Assembly (NCBI GenBank): GCA_009731375.1
Contig: BJOX01000041.1
Location: forward strand, 619,713 to 683,712
Origin: Paulinella micropora
Lineage: Eukaryota; Cercozoa; Imbricatea; Euglyphida
Reading direction: 5' to 3'
Length of the DNA stretch: 64,000 nucleotides
Within the stretch, counting starts at the first letter, position 1. Each line of letters starts with the position of its first letter. The notes under the pieces were generated by a model that was not told the origin of the DNA, searched no databases, and was given only the letters and a program-made list of their open reading frames with translations. Shown in pieces: positions 1 through 10,159 of this stretch. The translations under genes and the position numbers were made by a program.

Positions 1-149
1 CCAGTTAATCTTTCCCCCCTTTTGCCCACATCCCTTCTTCTTAGTTTTCTTTTTTCCCCTCCCTTCTGTGGCATTGATGGATTGTATCCGATGTTATATC
101 CTGATGGTTGTGAAATTATCACTGGTGATACTGGCATATATAATACAGA

Positions 150-300
150 AAAATAATTAATTAAAAGATATTAAAAATCCACACTCTCATTCGCCGCGCT
201 CATTTTTGTGTGTTTTTTAAATATCGGTGTTGCTTTAATGGTTTCGATGTTTGACAATAAACGAGAATGAGTGAAACGAATGAGAGTGAAATGGTCAAAT
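150..300. terminator. Paired palindromic signals beyond the ATPase 3' end
   Basis: Two hairpins lie back to back. One has arms TTAAAAA at 171-177 and TTTTTAA at 214-220, followed by ATATCGG. The other has arms TTTGAC at 250-255 and GTCAAA at 294-299; read on the minus strand it is followed by CATCG. Both loops carry CACTCTCATTCG-like sequence. The same design recurs at other gene borders of this element. Confidence 0.55.
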
Positions 301-309
301 ATAATTATT

Positions 310-1090
310 TTAGACGAAAATTGAAGTTTTTTCTTAACTCATCATCAACACTTGAGACATAAAGAAAATTAAATTTCTCCTTTGTAGCCTCGTGATACTT
401 TCGAAGAAAATAATCAAAATCAAAAGATAAGTCTAAGTGTTTATAGACGAGTTCCATTTGTCCTGAGACTGACCCGGAAAGATTAATAAATAATCTAACT
501 GCTTAATGGCTTCTGGTCGTAGGTCGTTTAAATACTGACTTGACATAATCACCTTACTTTTATAGTGTCTGTTCTTTTTTAACAAATCGCTTACGGACTT
601 ATCTCTTAATCCGCTCCCTAAATCATCCAAAACAAAAACAACCTCTGGCGAAATATACTTGCTTGGTCGTTCTTTTGGTGCCTCCTTTATCTGTTTCTTT
701 TCTTTTCCAAAGTATAAAAATTGTGGTTTCTCCATCGGTTCTTTATCGTCCTGTTTAATTTCGCTTTCCTGCTCTTCATCTGGTTTGTTCAGTTTGTCAA
801 GTTCATAATCTATCACACTATCTCCGACACGTCGGAGATTACCATCTGATTTGAGAAATGTATATACAGCCATCGGGTTTCCCCTGTTCTTAAAGTGCTT
901 AACCATTGCTTTATAAATGTAGTCCTTGTGTATTGTTGAAGCAATAATGACAATCCTTGTTTTTCTGTCTGTCGTCCGTTTCAGTATTTCAAAGAGTGCT
1001 GTCGTTTTCCGCTCTTCTTACGGGCTAGCAATTATATATATATATATGCGTAAGGTTCGTTAAATAATTTATAGCCCTTGGCTTTTTTAT
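310..1090 (-). pseudogene. Packaging ATPase (A32/FtsK-HerA type) of a polinton-like element, frameshifted
   Basis: The longest open piece (906-433) contains a Walker B-like segment VFVLDDLGSGL followed by a hydrophobic strand and SSQ (KVIMSSQYLND), the order seen in A32-like DNA-packaging ATPases of polintons, virophages and large DNA viruses. These motors pump the genome into the capsid. Upstream, at about 910-1030, the other frames encode a stretch that looks like a P-loop and following helix, but the Walker A region is split by a stop and a one-base frame change. Downstream the C-terminus continues in another frame to about 310, past a second frameshift near 433. The gene is therefore a broken copy. 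Family assignment rests on motif order by eye. The neighbours (fibre, integrase, hairpins) support a small viral genome. Confidence 0.7.
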
Positions 1091-1154
1091 TTCCATCGCC
1101 CTCTTGTTTTACTGGTCTAACCTTTACGTTATTCAACTTCTCCATCTTATATTA

Positions 1155-1307
1155 TTGCTTTTCTAAATTCACACTTTCGCTTCGCTTTCGTGTGTTTTAG
1201 AAAATCGTCTTTTTGTGGTATATATCTAACTATTAATTTTTTTACGATGTTTGAGAATTAACGGGATATCTGACGATCATTCAGATTGTGAGTGAAATTC
1301 TCAAATA
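1155..1307. terminator. Paired nested hairpins between the ATPase and the 120-aa ORF
   Basis: The first hairpin has a 9-bp outer stem, TTTTCTAAA at 1159-1167 with TTTAGAAAA at 1196-1204, and an inner stem CACAC/GTGTG at 1170-1174 and 1190-1194, then ATCGT. The second has a 10-bp outer stem, TTTGAGAATT at 1250-1259 with its complement at 1296-1305, and an inner stem ATCTGA/TCAGAT at 1268-1273 and 1281-1286. The second lies within three bases of the stop codon of the minus-strand ORF that ends at 1308, so on that strand it sits immediately after the stop. Confidence 0.65.
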
Positions 1308-1670
1308 TCAGCCTAAGAATTCTAAGCATATGACAATTCGGCCTGCTAAATTTCCTGTGTCAATATTTCCGCTGTCTGTTTCAAGGACTTTAAATGTATA
1401 TTGTCCGTCTGTCCATCCAACGACACCTAAATTATAACCGAGATTTGAAATGTTTGCTGTGGTGCTGTCCGCAAATGTTCCAATAATTCCAATTCTATCC
1501 ATGTAAAGAATTCTGGTTTTTGTCTCTGTCTGGTCGTTCATATAGTGGATAAATTTTACATTCATTTTGGTGGGTGTGAATGACATTTGGATATTTTTAT
1601 TAAATGTTTTGCTTCCTCCAGCAAAATCATTGCTTAGAAAAATAATCTTTTGGTATTTGTACTCCGACAT
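1308..1670 (-). CDS. Small hypothetical protein of the viral element, 120 aa
   Basis: An uninterrupted 120-codon ORF starts with MSEYKYQKIIFLSNDF and ends in LEFLG. It has no signal peptide or membrane segment. It is rich in beta-branched, Gly and Asn residues, with alternating polar and hydrophobic stretches (for example KMNVKFIHYMND and RIGIIGTFADS), which suggests a beta-sandwich. A minor capsid or other virion protein is a reasonable guess from its place between packaging ATPase and fibre genes, but I recognise no family. The upstream sequence is very AT-rich (TATATAAAC just before the ATG on the minus strand) and a hairpin follows the stop directly. It is one of only two intact ORFs in this element. 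Confidence 0.6.
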   Translation of the reverse strand: MSEYKYQKIIFLSNDFAGGSKTFNKNIQMSFTPTKMNVKFIHYMNDQTETKTRILYMDRIGIIGTFADSTTANISNLGYNLGVVGWTDGQYTFKVLETDSGNIDTGNLAGRIVICLEFLG

Positions 1671-1764
1671 TGTTTATATATTGTATAATATATTATGTTA
1701 TTAATATTATTATTTGTTGGGTCTGTGGTAGGTCGGACTGCCTGCGACTTTTATAGCAGAGCAA

Positions 1765-1795
1765 ATCAAACAAACGAGATGAGTGTGTTTATTGT
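1765..1795 (-). terminator. Short hairpin at the 3' end of the 162-aa membrane ORF
   Basis: The arms are AAACA at 1770-1774 and TGTTT at 1788-1792, around a loop containing ACGAGATGAGTG. On the minus strand this loop is the CACTCATCTCGT version of the element's loop consensus. It overlaps the stop codon of the ORF. The stem is shorter than in the other borders. Confidence 0.35.
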
Positions 1796-2277
1796 ATAAA
1801 GCAAGGAATAGAAACTAAATTTAAATGTGTGTATAAGCCTATGAGTGATTGGTGTGTTAGTTTTGATGAAGCCCTGCCTTTAATGTGTGCGGGTAATGAT
1901 GCTTCGTGGTATAAAATCCACTTATACGAGTGCTCATTTCTTACTTGAAGAAGCGATGGAAGGCAAATTCCTATGAGTAAGGTCAAAATACCAACATAAG
2001 TATTAGCAACCTCACAAGGTAAGTTCTTTTCAGATAGCCTTACGATACAAAGGGTTATAATGGCAATAATGATACCCATTTGAAATAAGTATTTAATTAA
2101 TCTGCTGTCTGTCGGTCTGTTTTTTATACAACAACAATTCCAGTTATCTTCCAATTCGTGCTCTACTTTTTTTTCCTCAGTCTTTAGTTCTACTTCAAGA
2201 ACACGAGACTTTAATTCTGGAGTTAGTTCGCCATCCATATCCATAATAGGTGGTGGTCTGTGAAGTCTAGTTGCCAT
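1789..2277 (-). CDS. Two-helix membrane protein of the viral element, 162 aa
   Basis: An intact ORF. The N-terminal 65 residues are charged (Pro-rich start, then ELTPELKSRVLEVELKTEEKK), followed by a Cys cluster (NCCCIKN). Two hydrophobic segments follow: residues about 87-103 (YLFQMGIIIAIITLCIV) and about 114-130 (ANTYVGILTLLIGICLP). The layout of an acidic/basic N-terminus, two membrane helices and a short tail is common among small membrane proteins of polinton-like viruses, but I cannot name a family. It may sit in an internal membrane or the host membrane. A hairpin begins at the base where the start codon lies, so the 5' leader on the minus strand would be very short or would include that palindrome. 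Confidence 0.6.
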   Translation of the reverse strand: MATRLHRPPPIMDMDGELTPELKSRVLEVELKTEEKKVEHELEDNWNCCCIKNRPTDSRLIKYLFQMGIIIAIITLCIVRLSEKNLPCEVANTYVGILTLLIGICLPSLLQVRNEHSYKWILYHEASLPAHIKGRASSKLTHQSLIGLYTHLNLVSIPCFIQ

Positions 2278-2385
2278 TTGACAATTTCACTTCGTGCTAT
2301 TCGCACTTTCGTTTATTGTCAAATATCGTTTATCAACAAACGAGAATCTGGCGATTAGCCAGATGGGAGTGTAGTTGATAAATAT
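2277..2385. terminator. Paired nested hairpins between the fibre gene and the membrane ORF
   Basis: Hairpin one: TTTGACAAT at 2277-2285 with ATTGTCAAA at 2315-2323, inner GTGC/GCAC, followed by TATCG. Hairpin two: TTTATCAAC at 2329-2337 with GTTGATAAA at 2374-2382, inner ATCTGGC/GCCAGAT at 2346-2352 and 2358-2364; on the minus strand it is followed by CGATAT. Hairpin two lies just after the fibre gene's C-terminus (minus strand). The two halves form a back-to-back pair. Confidence 0.65.
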
Positions 2386-2389
2386 ACTG

Positions 2390-5300
2390 CTCGTATTTCT
2401 GCTAATTGATTTGCTTGGTCTTGTAGTATATTCATAAGATTTTCATTTTCTTTTTCTAAATTAACTACCTTTTCCGCCATATGTTGAAAAGCACTGACTA
2501 ATATTGGTATAAACTTGTATATGTTATGCCTTCAAGGTAGCCGTTTCCATCATCTGCTTTTATTCCACTTTCAGATACAAATTCAGGAAATATTTTCTTA
2601 ACTTCATCAGCAATAAATCCGTGGTTCTTTTGTTCTTTCTTTTCGTCTGATTTCAAATAATATGAACAGCAGTTTATTTTCATTAGTTTCTCACAACAAT
2701 CCCCGCAGTCTAATGTTTTAATATCTGATTTTAGCCTCCTGTCCGATGAGTTTGTCCAAGCACCTTTGAGAGGAATATAATTATAACTGCCTGACGGCTC
2801 ACCTGTTGAGTTTGAAGTAGTCCAAGAGAACCAAACCAGTTGAACCACAAACTACTCCATAATTCGTATATCCACCCGATTTCAAAAATATTTGTGGGTC
2901 GTTAGTATAAGCAGGTCTCTTTCTTAATGTTAAAAATCCGCTGGATGCTGTTGGGATGACTACCTCTCCCGATGTATTAATGTTCATCGCCTCAGTGTAA
3001 GATATATTGTTTCCCACCGTTGTTCCTGAATTATAATAAAAAGCGAGTTTTCCACCTTTTTGAATTAGAAAGTTCGAACTGCTGTGGCTTGATTTCCAGT
3101 TCGTGCCATCAAAATAAGCATCAAAACTTAAATTGACATTGTCGTGTGCCCAATTCAATAATTGAAATGTTGGATAAGCATCCGCCGTTGTTATTGCTTG
3201 TAAGTGTGCCCCTCCGATATTACTCGCCGTTCCGTATAATTCTAATCCGCCTGTCGCCCCATTTGCTGATTTCGTTGTATTGCCTATGATTATCGGCTTA
3301 CCTGATGCTGTTGTTATTTTATCACTCGTCGTTAATGTTGTCGTTGATATACCCGCATTTGCCGTTATTGCTCCGCTTGCAGTTATTGCCTTCGTTGTTA
3401 ATAAGCCTGATGAACTACTGATGTCTATTGCGGTGTATGTTATATTACTTCCTACCGCTACTCCTGACGCATATTGAAAAAGGAGATTAGTGCCTTTGGC
3501 TATCATAAAATTTGAGGTAGCAGAACTTGACTTATCATTAACTGCGCCATCCCAATAACAATCAAATTTTAGTGCTACATTGCTATGCCCGTTGTTAATT
3601 AATTGAAAACAAGGGTAATTGGGGTCGGATGTTGTAAATGCTTGTATATGTGGCCCTGCTACACCAGATGTCCCGTATAATTCTAATCCACCCGTGTATG
3701 CCGCCAATGCTCTCGTTGTTCTTCCCAATATTAATGGTTTATCTTGTGCTATCGTTATTTTGTCACTCGTTGTTAATGTTGTTGTAGTCATGCCAGCAGT
3801 TGAAGTGATTGATGTTCCCGTTATTGTTCCGCCATTTGTTATGTTGTTTGAGTTCATATCTAAGGCATCATAAAACCGCATACCTCCAGCATTGTTAAAA
3901 CGGACGATGTCAGATGAAGCACTTTTATTATCCAAGAGTTTTGAAATATAAAGTCCCGCCCCTTTTACATCAAATGCTACATTCGTAAATACATAACCTC
4001 TTTGGTCTGCGGTTCCACTTGTAGCGGTATTTAGAGTAAATAAGAAATATTGGTAATCACCTGATGTCTGTGAAAAGAATATATCTCCTCCATTTTGGTT
4101 TAATATCCTCGCCCCATTATATGTTATATTTCCACCAATAATGATAGTTTGATTATTAAAATCGGCGTTGTTCGTTAAAGTTAGATATTTTATCGTAGTG
4201 CTCGCCCCATTAAATGTTTTACTTCCTGTTATGGTTGGTCTCCTGTTAGTTTCACACAATTATCATCCAGATATTGCCTATTTACCGCTTCATTAGCATT
4301 TTGTGGTGCTCCTAGATTAACAATCCTACTACTGTTACAATCTAAGCCAGTAGCATTAAACCACGAAACAATCGTCCCATCAATAATAAAACTTATTTTT
4401 TTCGCAGAAATTTCAAAGTTGTAATATGTTGCCGTGTTCATATCCAAACTAGCAATTGACCCGATATTACTGGTAGAATTGAAAACAATGAATGTTCCCT
4501 TTGTTGTTGAATTGATTGAATTTCCAGTTATTTCCACACCACTGCTATATGTCTTAATTCCTGCTATGGTTTGGTTTCCTGAGGTTTTAACCGCAGAAGT
4601 ATCAAGGACAGAAACATCAACACCATCAACTAAATTCACATTTGTTATACTTTGGTTTTTCATATCAATACCAGCACTCGCATTTATTAATCCGCTTGCA
4701 GTGAGTGTTGTTGTTGATACCCCCGCACTTGCGGTTATTACCTTTGATGCCTTAACTTCTCCATTATTAATCCTGAATAATTCGTTTGTCCCGCCATAGT
4801 AAAATATATGACTATCAGTTGAAGCATTAACATTATAAAGCAAAGTTTGACTAGCAACACCAAAACCAATAAAAGCAGTTGTTGATGGCGTTCCTCCATC
4901 CCATAAGACTAATTTATTGTTGGCGAGTGCTTTTCTATTTATGAAAATACTTTTGCCTGCTCCTACTACCACATTGTCGCTTGTTGTTAATGTTGTAGTT
5001 GTTATCCCCGCATTTGCTTTAATTTCACTGCTAAATGTTTTAATTCCTCCTATGGTTTGGTCTCCTGTTAGTTTAACCACCGAACCATCAACTGCGAGAT
5101 TAGCGAGATTAATTCCATTATATGTAGAAGCCCCTGAAATAGCAAAACCGCCCATATTTAGCGCCCCCGTCATACTAGCAGTGCCGTCTAATCTAAGAAA
5201 GGGTGGTGTGGTGTTTCTCCATTGCCCCGTGCTATAAATGAGTAATTGGTTATCTGCTGGGAAGCCTGATATTGTCACATCGCTGTGGCTATCTATACTT

Positions 5301-5937
5301 CCACTCGCTGACACTTTATCATTATTATCTTGGTGCTCAAATATCCATTCATCAACATCTTTGGTATTTAGTAAATTTACTCCTGTTATATTCTTCCTTC
5401 CCATACTAATATTGCCGAATTCATCCACATTTATCGGAAATGTTTTATTTACCCAGTTATTGAGTTATACGTGAGATAACTATTTATCGCCACTGGTGCT
5501 GTAATGACTACATCAGAGAGTGTGTCAATTGAACCAAGGGCAGTATTCTTCCATTTGCCTTCTACATCGTTGTAAGTTAAGTATTGTCCGCTCGCTTGTG
5601 CAAGTATGTTTGTGTCTATCAAATTATATAAACTGGTTTGGTGTGGATTGGAAGTATTAGAGCGGTGTTGAGTTTAGGCTTTGACTTCGTCGTTGTCCCT
5701 TACTCGTTGCTCTGTATAGTATAAATTTTTTCCTTCTTTGATATCAGTCGTTGATTTGCTGGATAACCTTGTGTCAAATCGGTCGTCAGTGTAATAAAGA
5801 TTTAAGGGGTCAGCATCTTCTGGCACTCTGTCTGTGTTTAAACCAATAATATTAGTGTTGGTAAGGTCTAAGTTAAGTATATTGAGTGAGTCCACCGCAA
5901 TTTCTGACAAGCCTAAGAGCGATTTATATTGACTCAT
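2390..5937 (-). pseudogene. Fibre-like virion protein with C-terminal S74 intramolecular chaperone, frameshifted
   Basis: Read on the minus strand from the ATG at 5937 (MSQYKSLLGLSEIAVD), the protein has YTDDRFDTRLS and NLYYTEQRVRD motifs typical of phage and viral fibres. Several repeats containing GITTTTLTTSDK or close variants and TIGGIKTFSS-type turns follow. The C-terminus contains SDRRLKSDIK and HGFIADEVKKIFPEFV, the signature of the S74 peptidase or intramolecular chaperone that trimerises fibres and cleaves itself off. It then has a coiled coil (KVVNLEKENENLMNILQ). Open pieces are 5937-5674, 5428-4229, 4259-2799 and 2848-2498, then about 2500-2390, so at least four frame changes break the gene. 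It would be about 1,150 aa if whole. It probably formed a capsid-attached receptor-binding fibre. Confidence 0.75.
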
Positions 5938-6006
5938 TATATATATTAAGTAATTAAATATTTATTATTTATTAAAAATACTAAAATATATTAATCTTAG
6001 TATAGA
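5938..6006. promoter_or_regulatory. Divergent AT-rich intergenic region
   Basis: Sixty-nine bases separate the divergent fibre gene (minus) and charged protein gene (plus). They are almost pure A/T with TATATATA directly before the minus-strand start and AATATATTAATC before the plus-strand start. A shared divergent promoter is inferred from position and composition only. Confidence 0.4.
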
Positions 6007-6516
6007 ATGCAGTCCCCCGAAGCAAGCCGTAAGAATTGGGGTAATGCTGTGGAAGGAATAAAAGCGAAAGCGAAACAACGAAAGATGGAGCATGCTAAAA
6101 ATGTTTTGGCGCAATACCGAAATGCGGTTAAAAGCGAAGATGAAGATATGGAGAGAAAAATAGCGGAGATAGAAAATAAGAATTTAGCGACCGATATCAT
6201 TAATGAGAAGGGCAAGATGACACACCTGAGCAGAGTGAGAGTGAGGATGAGGTTGATTTCACTGATATCATTGCGGAAAAGATTACGAAAATGAAAATCA
6301 AAAGAGCGAAAGAGGAGACTAAGAGAGAAAAGAAGAGAAGCCAGAGCCCGAGAGCGAAGAAAGTGAAAGCGAGAGTAGCGAAGAAGAAATACCAAAACAA
6401 AAGAAGGGGAAAGGAAAGAAATCAAGTAGTGTAAATGTAAAAGTATATAATCAATCTTCAGGTGCTAAGAAAGAAAAAAATAATGATGATGTCTCGCGGA
6501 TGTTTTTAAAGTTCTA
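6007..6516 (+). pseudogene. Lys/Glu-rich small protein of the viral element, frameshifted
   Basis: It begins MQSPEASRKNWGNAVEGIKAKAKQRK and continues as a charged, probably helical protein (EDMERKIAEIENKN). The first frame is open to 6294. Other frames then carry the acidic/basic continuation (about 6200-6430), and a last segment with VNVKVYNQSSG and VSRMFLKF ends at the TAG at 6514. At least two frame changes are needed. There are no membrane segments. Proteins of this composition in small dsDNA viruses are sometimes DNA-binding or scaffold proteins, but no family is recognised. A strong hairpin starts five bases after the stop. Confidence 0.5.
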
Positions 6517-6580
6517 GATATTTTAGAATAGCGCTTCATGCTGTCGCACTTTCGCTTATTCTAAAACATCGTAAAAAAAT
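6517..6580 (+). terminator. Hairpin after the charged-protein gene
   Basis: A perfect 10-bp stem, TTTTAGAATA at 6521-6530 with TATTCTAAAA at 6557-6566, encloses a loop containing TTCATGCTGTCGCACTTTCG and is followed by CATCGTAAAA. It lies between the stop of the upstream gene and the integrase start at 6598, both on the plus strand. Confidence 0.65.
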
Positions 6581-6597
6581 AAAACTAATTATATAGA

Positions 6598-7490
6598 ATG
6601 CTTGATTTAGACCATAAACATACAATTATCAATAATCAAAATCGTAATAGTCTCGGGGACACGCCTACGGGAGAAGTAGTTAAAACACAAGAAGAAGAAG
6701 CTCTGGAAATTCACCACCAGAAAAAGAACCCAAAAATATGGAACACTATATGGGTTGATAAACCATTAGACCAAGTCTTTCTTGACTTAGCAGATATGAG
6801 TAAGATAAAAGATAAGAAAGGAAATAAGGGCTATGCTTGGATGCTTGTTTGGATTGATTGTCATAGTCGATATTTAATAATTATTCCTTTAAAAAATAAA
6901 ACCGCAAAAGAAGTCTATTATGCTTTGAAAACAATTAAATGTAAACAGAAATCAATTACACTGACAGCGGGGCAGAATCTAAAGGAGCAACTCGTGAATA
7001 TTTTAATGAAAATGGAATTAAACATGATGTGGTTGAAGTCTGCGACCATAGAGCCTTAGCGGTTGTTGATAGAGTTATAAGGAGTATAAGAAGATGGTTA
7101 GACCTTTTATTTGAAACCAATCATAATTTTGATTGGGTTAGTTATATTCAAGACTTAGTAGATACTTATAATCATAAAGTCCATAGAGGGATTCAGGCTA
7201 AACCTATAGACGTATTTTTCGGGAGAGACAAAAACAAGCAGACGATAACGCGTGATAATTTAATTGATGACTATAGCATAGGCGATAATGTTAGAAAAGA
7301 AAACAAACGAAACGTTTTTTCCAAAGGCGGTAAAACTTTCAGCAAAATTATTTACAAAGTCAAGGGACGAAAGGGGTTTAAAATCATATTAGACTCAAAT
7401 GAGTTAATATCCCCGCGAGAACTTCTTAAAATTGAATTTACTAAATCAGTAGATGAAGAAGAACAAATAAAAGATAAGGAGAAAAAATAA
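6598..7490 (+). pseudogene. Retroviral-type (rve) integrase of polinton-like element, one frameshift
   Basis: The first piece (6598-7059) contains DQVFLDLADMSKI and GYAWMLVWIDCHSRYLIIIPLKNKTAKEV, the beta-strand core around the first catalytic Asp of DDE integrases. The second frame, entered between about 6940 and 6958 and open to 7490, carries TDSGAESKG (second Asp), then HRALAVVDRVIRSIRRWL where the third acidic residue reads as Asp rather than Glu. A C-terminal part follows with a TYNHKVHRGI motif and a chromo-like basic tail (FFGRDKNK, IIYKVKGRKG). This enzyme inserts polinton and related genomes into host DNA. The frameshift makes this copy inactive as read. Confidence 0.75.
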
Positions 7491-7591
7491 CTAAGAAACT
7501 GAAGACTGAAAGATTATTAAAACGTGAAGATATTGATGAAGGTAATGTAAGAACCTCAGATAGAATAAGGAAGAAGAAACAAATATTGGAT

Positions 7592-8238
7592 TTATAAATT
7601 AAATACATTTAGACCTATTAATGAATCAATGTATTTAATATGTTTTTTTCTTTTAATGTGTCTATTTTCCCCAGACTTAACATATTCTCCTCCACATTCA
7701 CATTTTATTTTTTGCAAAATTTCATCTCTGTGTTGTATGTAGTAGTCTTTGAAATATTTCTGATATTTTTCTTTATTTTTTTCTTTATATTGTTTATTCA
7801 ATTCATATATTTTATCTGTGTTTTTTTTCATAATATTGTTTATTCAATCCATATATTTTATCTTTGTTGTTGTCGTTATATATCCTTTTCTTATTTAATA
7901 TTTCTTCTTTGTTTTCTTGATATCATTCTGTGTATTTTCTTCCAGCAATACATCTATTAACACATTTTTCATTTTCTCTGATTATTCCTCCTTCTCGCTT
8001 ACAAAGTTCCATTTGTTATTACAAGTAAACATTTCAATAAGTTCAATGTAAGCATCATCGTGTTTAACAATTTCAAAAGAAGACACATAATGATATTTTC
8101 CATCAATATATCTTTGTAATGATCGTTTTTGTGTTGATACAATCTCTTATGTAATTGAAATGTAGTTGAACCAATATATATTTGGTCTGTCTGGTGTGAG
8201 AGGATAGCATAAATCTTTCCTTGCTTGTAGTCTAGCAT
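7592..8238 (-). pseudogene. GIY-YIG nuclease with charged repeats and C-terminal Cys/His motif, frameshifted
   Basis: On the minus strand, the N-terminus (8238-7999) reads GKIYAILSHQTDQIYIGSTTF then HKRLYQH, matching the GIY-YIG endonuclease core. After frame changes, a Lys/Glu/Tyr-rich region with repeated NKEEI- and NKDKI-like units runs to a final open piece (7831-7592). That piece ends with KCECGGEYVKSGENRHIKRKKH, a CxC...H...H pattern suggesting a small zinc-binding motif. This architecture is familiar from mobile nucleases of large DNA viruses, virophages and polinton-like viruses. At least two frameshifts separate the parts. Confidence 0.65.
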
Positions 8239-8259
8239 TGTCTTTTTATGTCTTATTAT

Positions 8260-8650
8260 GTCCTTACTTAAATGGAAATCATTACTTTTTTATGGTGGCT
8301 GGTGGCAGTATGTGATTATATTTCAGTGAATATCACCATGCGACAAAATTTCAATTTTTTTGCGATATTTTTTCATTTTTTTTGTTTCAGTGTCGCAGAG
8401 GTTTCAGCAGAATTTCGTTTTTTTGTTGCGACAAAATTACATTTTTTTGTCGCAGTTTCGTAAATTCGTTTTTTCTTTTTACAACATATATTTTTTCCTT
8501 AGTGCTCGTGCGGAGGGCTCTTTGGGTTGTTTTGTGCTCTTGTATTAATTGTGAGGGAGATTAATAGGAGAGCGAATTCGTTTTTAAAAGCGTCATTTTG
8601 AGGCACGAAAAATGACCTTAAAAAAAACGATATTATACTACTACTGTGCA
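8260..8650. other. T-rich edge of the viral insertion
   Basis: No gene is visible. GCGACAAAATT occurs at 8340-8350 and 8428-8438, and the second copy faces TTTTTGTCGC at 8444-8453 to form a hairpin. AT-content falls and the character of the sequence changes after about 8.65 kb, so the right boundary of the viral insertion probably lies here. No terminal inverted repeat could be matched because the left end is outside the window. Confidence 0.35.
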
Positions 8651-9359
8651 AAGAAACAGAGTACTAAACAGATACAGTAAAGTTCAGTGAAAAGTTGCTG
8701 GGGGGAGGCTAGGGGGGATGTGACTGAATCTAAGTTAGTACATGCAGTTAGATTTTCGTTGAGTCTAGTTAAAATTAAGTCCCCTGAGGTGGCAATCAGA
8801 CACCAGCCACCTTATTTTTGTCAAGGGTGGCACCTTTAGCCTGTTTCTAGGTCTTCTTTTTTGAATGGGACCAAAGTGACACATCCGGTACCAAAATAAT
8901 GACAAATTCAGGCAAAATCGGCGAATGGTTTATAAACAACACAAGTGAAGATTAGCGAAGAAAATGAGGCCACCTTTCACTACCCTAAAGCAAATTTTTT
9001 TAGTCGTATCAACTACTGTTCAAAAATTATTAATTTGAATTCCTTTCTATACATAAAAATGAAGCTAACTTTTCTGAGCCGATTCTTGCGGCTCTCAAAA
9101 AACACCGCTTTTACGGAACCTTTGCTCGTCCTTTGACTGACTGTACAAGGACTTGGAAAAATTTTGCACTGGCAGACATGCCTTTTCATCCATCTGCTTC
9201 TGTAACTTCCTCTGCAATCTTTCGCTTTTTGCAAAAATCGCAGCATTTGTCATAATAAGCATAAGTGAGGTCAGTACTGATGTCGGAATTTCCAGGCTGA
9301 CACGTAGCTCAGGAACATAAAAAATTTCAAGCACACAATTATGTTTGCGAAATTTAAAA
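8651..9359. other. Unassigned unique sequence
   Basis: Short ORFs only, none recognisable. A small hairpin GGTGGC/GCCACC lies near 8790-8815. I see no gene or mobile-element signature. Confidence 0.3.
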
Positions 9360-9890
9360 TTCTTCTGTTCTGTTCTGTCTGTTCTGTTCTGTCTGTCTGT
9401 TCTCTGTTCTGTCTGTCTGTCTGTTCTGTCTGTCTGTTCTGTCTGTCTGTTCTGTCTGTCTGTTCTGTCTGTCTGTTCTGTCTGTCTGTTCTGTCTGTCT
9501 GTTCTGTCTGTCTGTTCTGTCTGTCTGTCTGTTCTGTCTGTCTCTTCTGTCTCTTCTGTCTATCTGTCGGTCTGTCTGTCTGTCTATTTCCCTCCTTTTC
9601 TTCCTACTTCCTTGGACCTTCCTTTACTCCTTCCTCTCTTTTTTTGTTTCTTCTCTTTCTTGTTCCTTCTTGACTTTGTACGTCATTCCTCCTTTTTTTT
9701 TTTTCTTTTCCTTCTTCAGCTTCCTATCCCGGCTGTTAGTTTGTTTGCTTGCTTTCCTTTGTCAGCTTCCTGTGCTTGTCTCTATTCTATTCTTTCCTCT
9801 GATCTTTTTATTCTTGTCTTTGTTATTCTTTTCCTTTAAAAGAACTTTGCTATTACGCTCTCTCTCTCTCTCTCTCTTCTTCTTCTTCGT
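9360..9890. repeat. (CTGT)n/(TCTGT)n minisatellite and pyrimidine-rich tract
   Basis: Repeated TCTGTCTGTTCTG units fill 9365-9585. A pyrimidine-rich stretch with (CT)n at about 9858-9878 follows. The long open frames here are repeat translations (SVCLSVL), not genes. Confidence 0.85.
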
Positions 9891-9899
9891 TTTTATTGA

Positions 9900-10150
9900 G
9901 AGAACAATTTTTACAATCGGACTCAAGGATCGTCCACGTGAAAAGTATAGCTATTAAGTCATACCTTTATCTAAGGTGGAAACCTAGTTATTAAATCGAG
10001 CGTATTAATTGAAAGTATTAATATTAGGTCGCTTGGTATTAATCTTATTAATATTACTGTTTCTGTTTAGATATGTTGCGTAATATGTAGCTTAAGTATT
10101 CATGTTATTAATATTAATGTTTATGTTTGCATCAGTAGTAATATACTAGA
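9900..10150. other. AT-rich spacer
   Basis: TTAATATTA motifs recur several times (about 10010-10130). No gene is visible. Confidence 0.3.
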
Positions 10151-10159
10151 ATGATCTCT

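Noticed and set aside
3280-5474. Plus-strand ORFs opposite the fibre gene
   Set aside because: They are the antisense shadow of repeated Thr/Ser-rich fibre sequence.
9013-9334. Minus-strand ORF of about 79 codons in unique sequence
   Set aside because: No domain, neighbour or splice evidence; its length is expected by chance.
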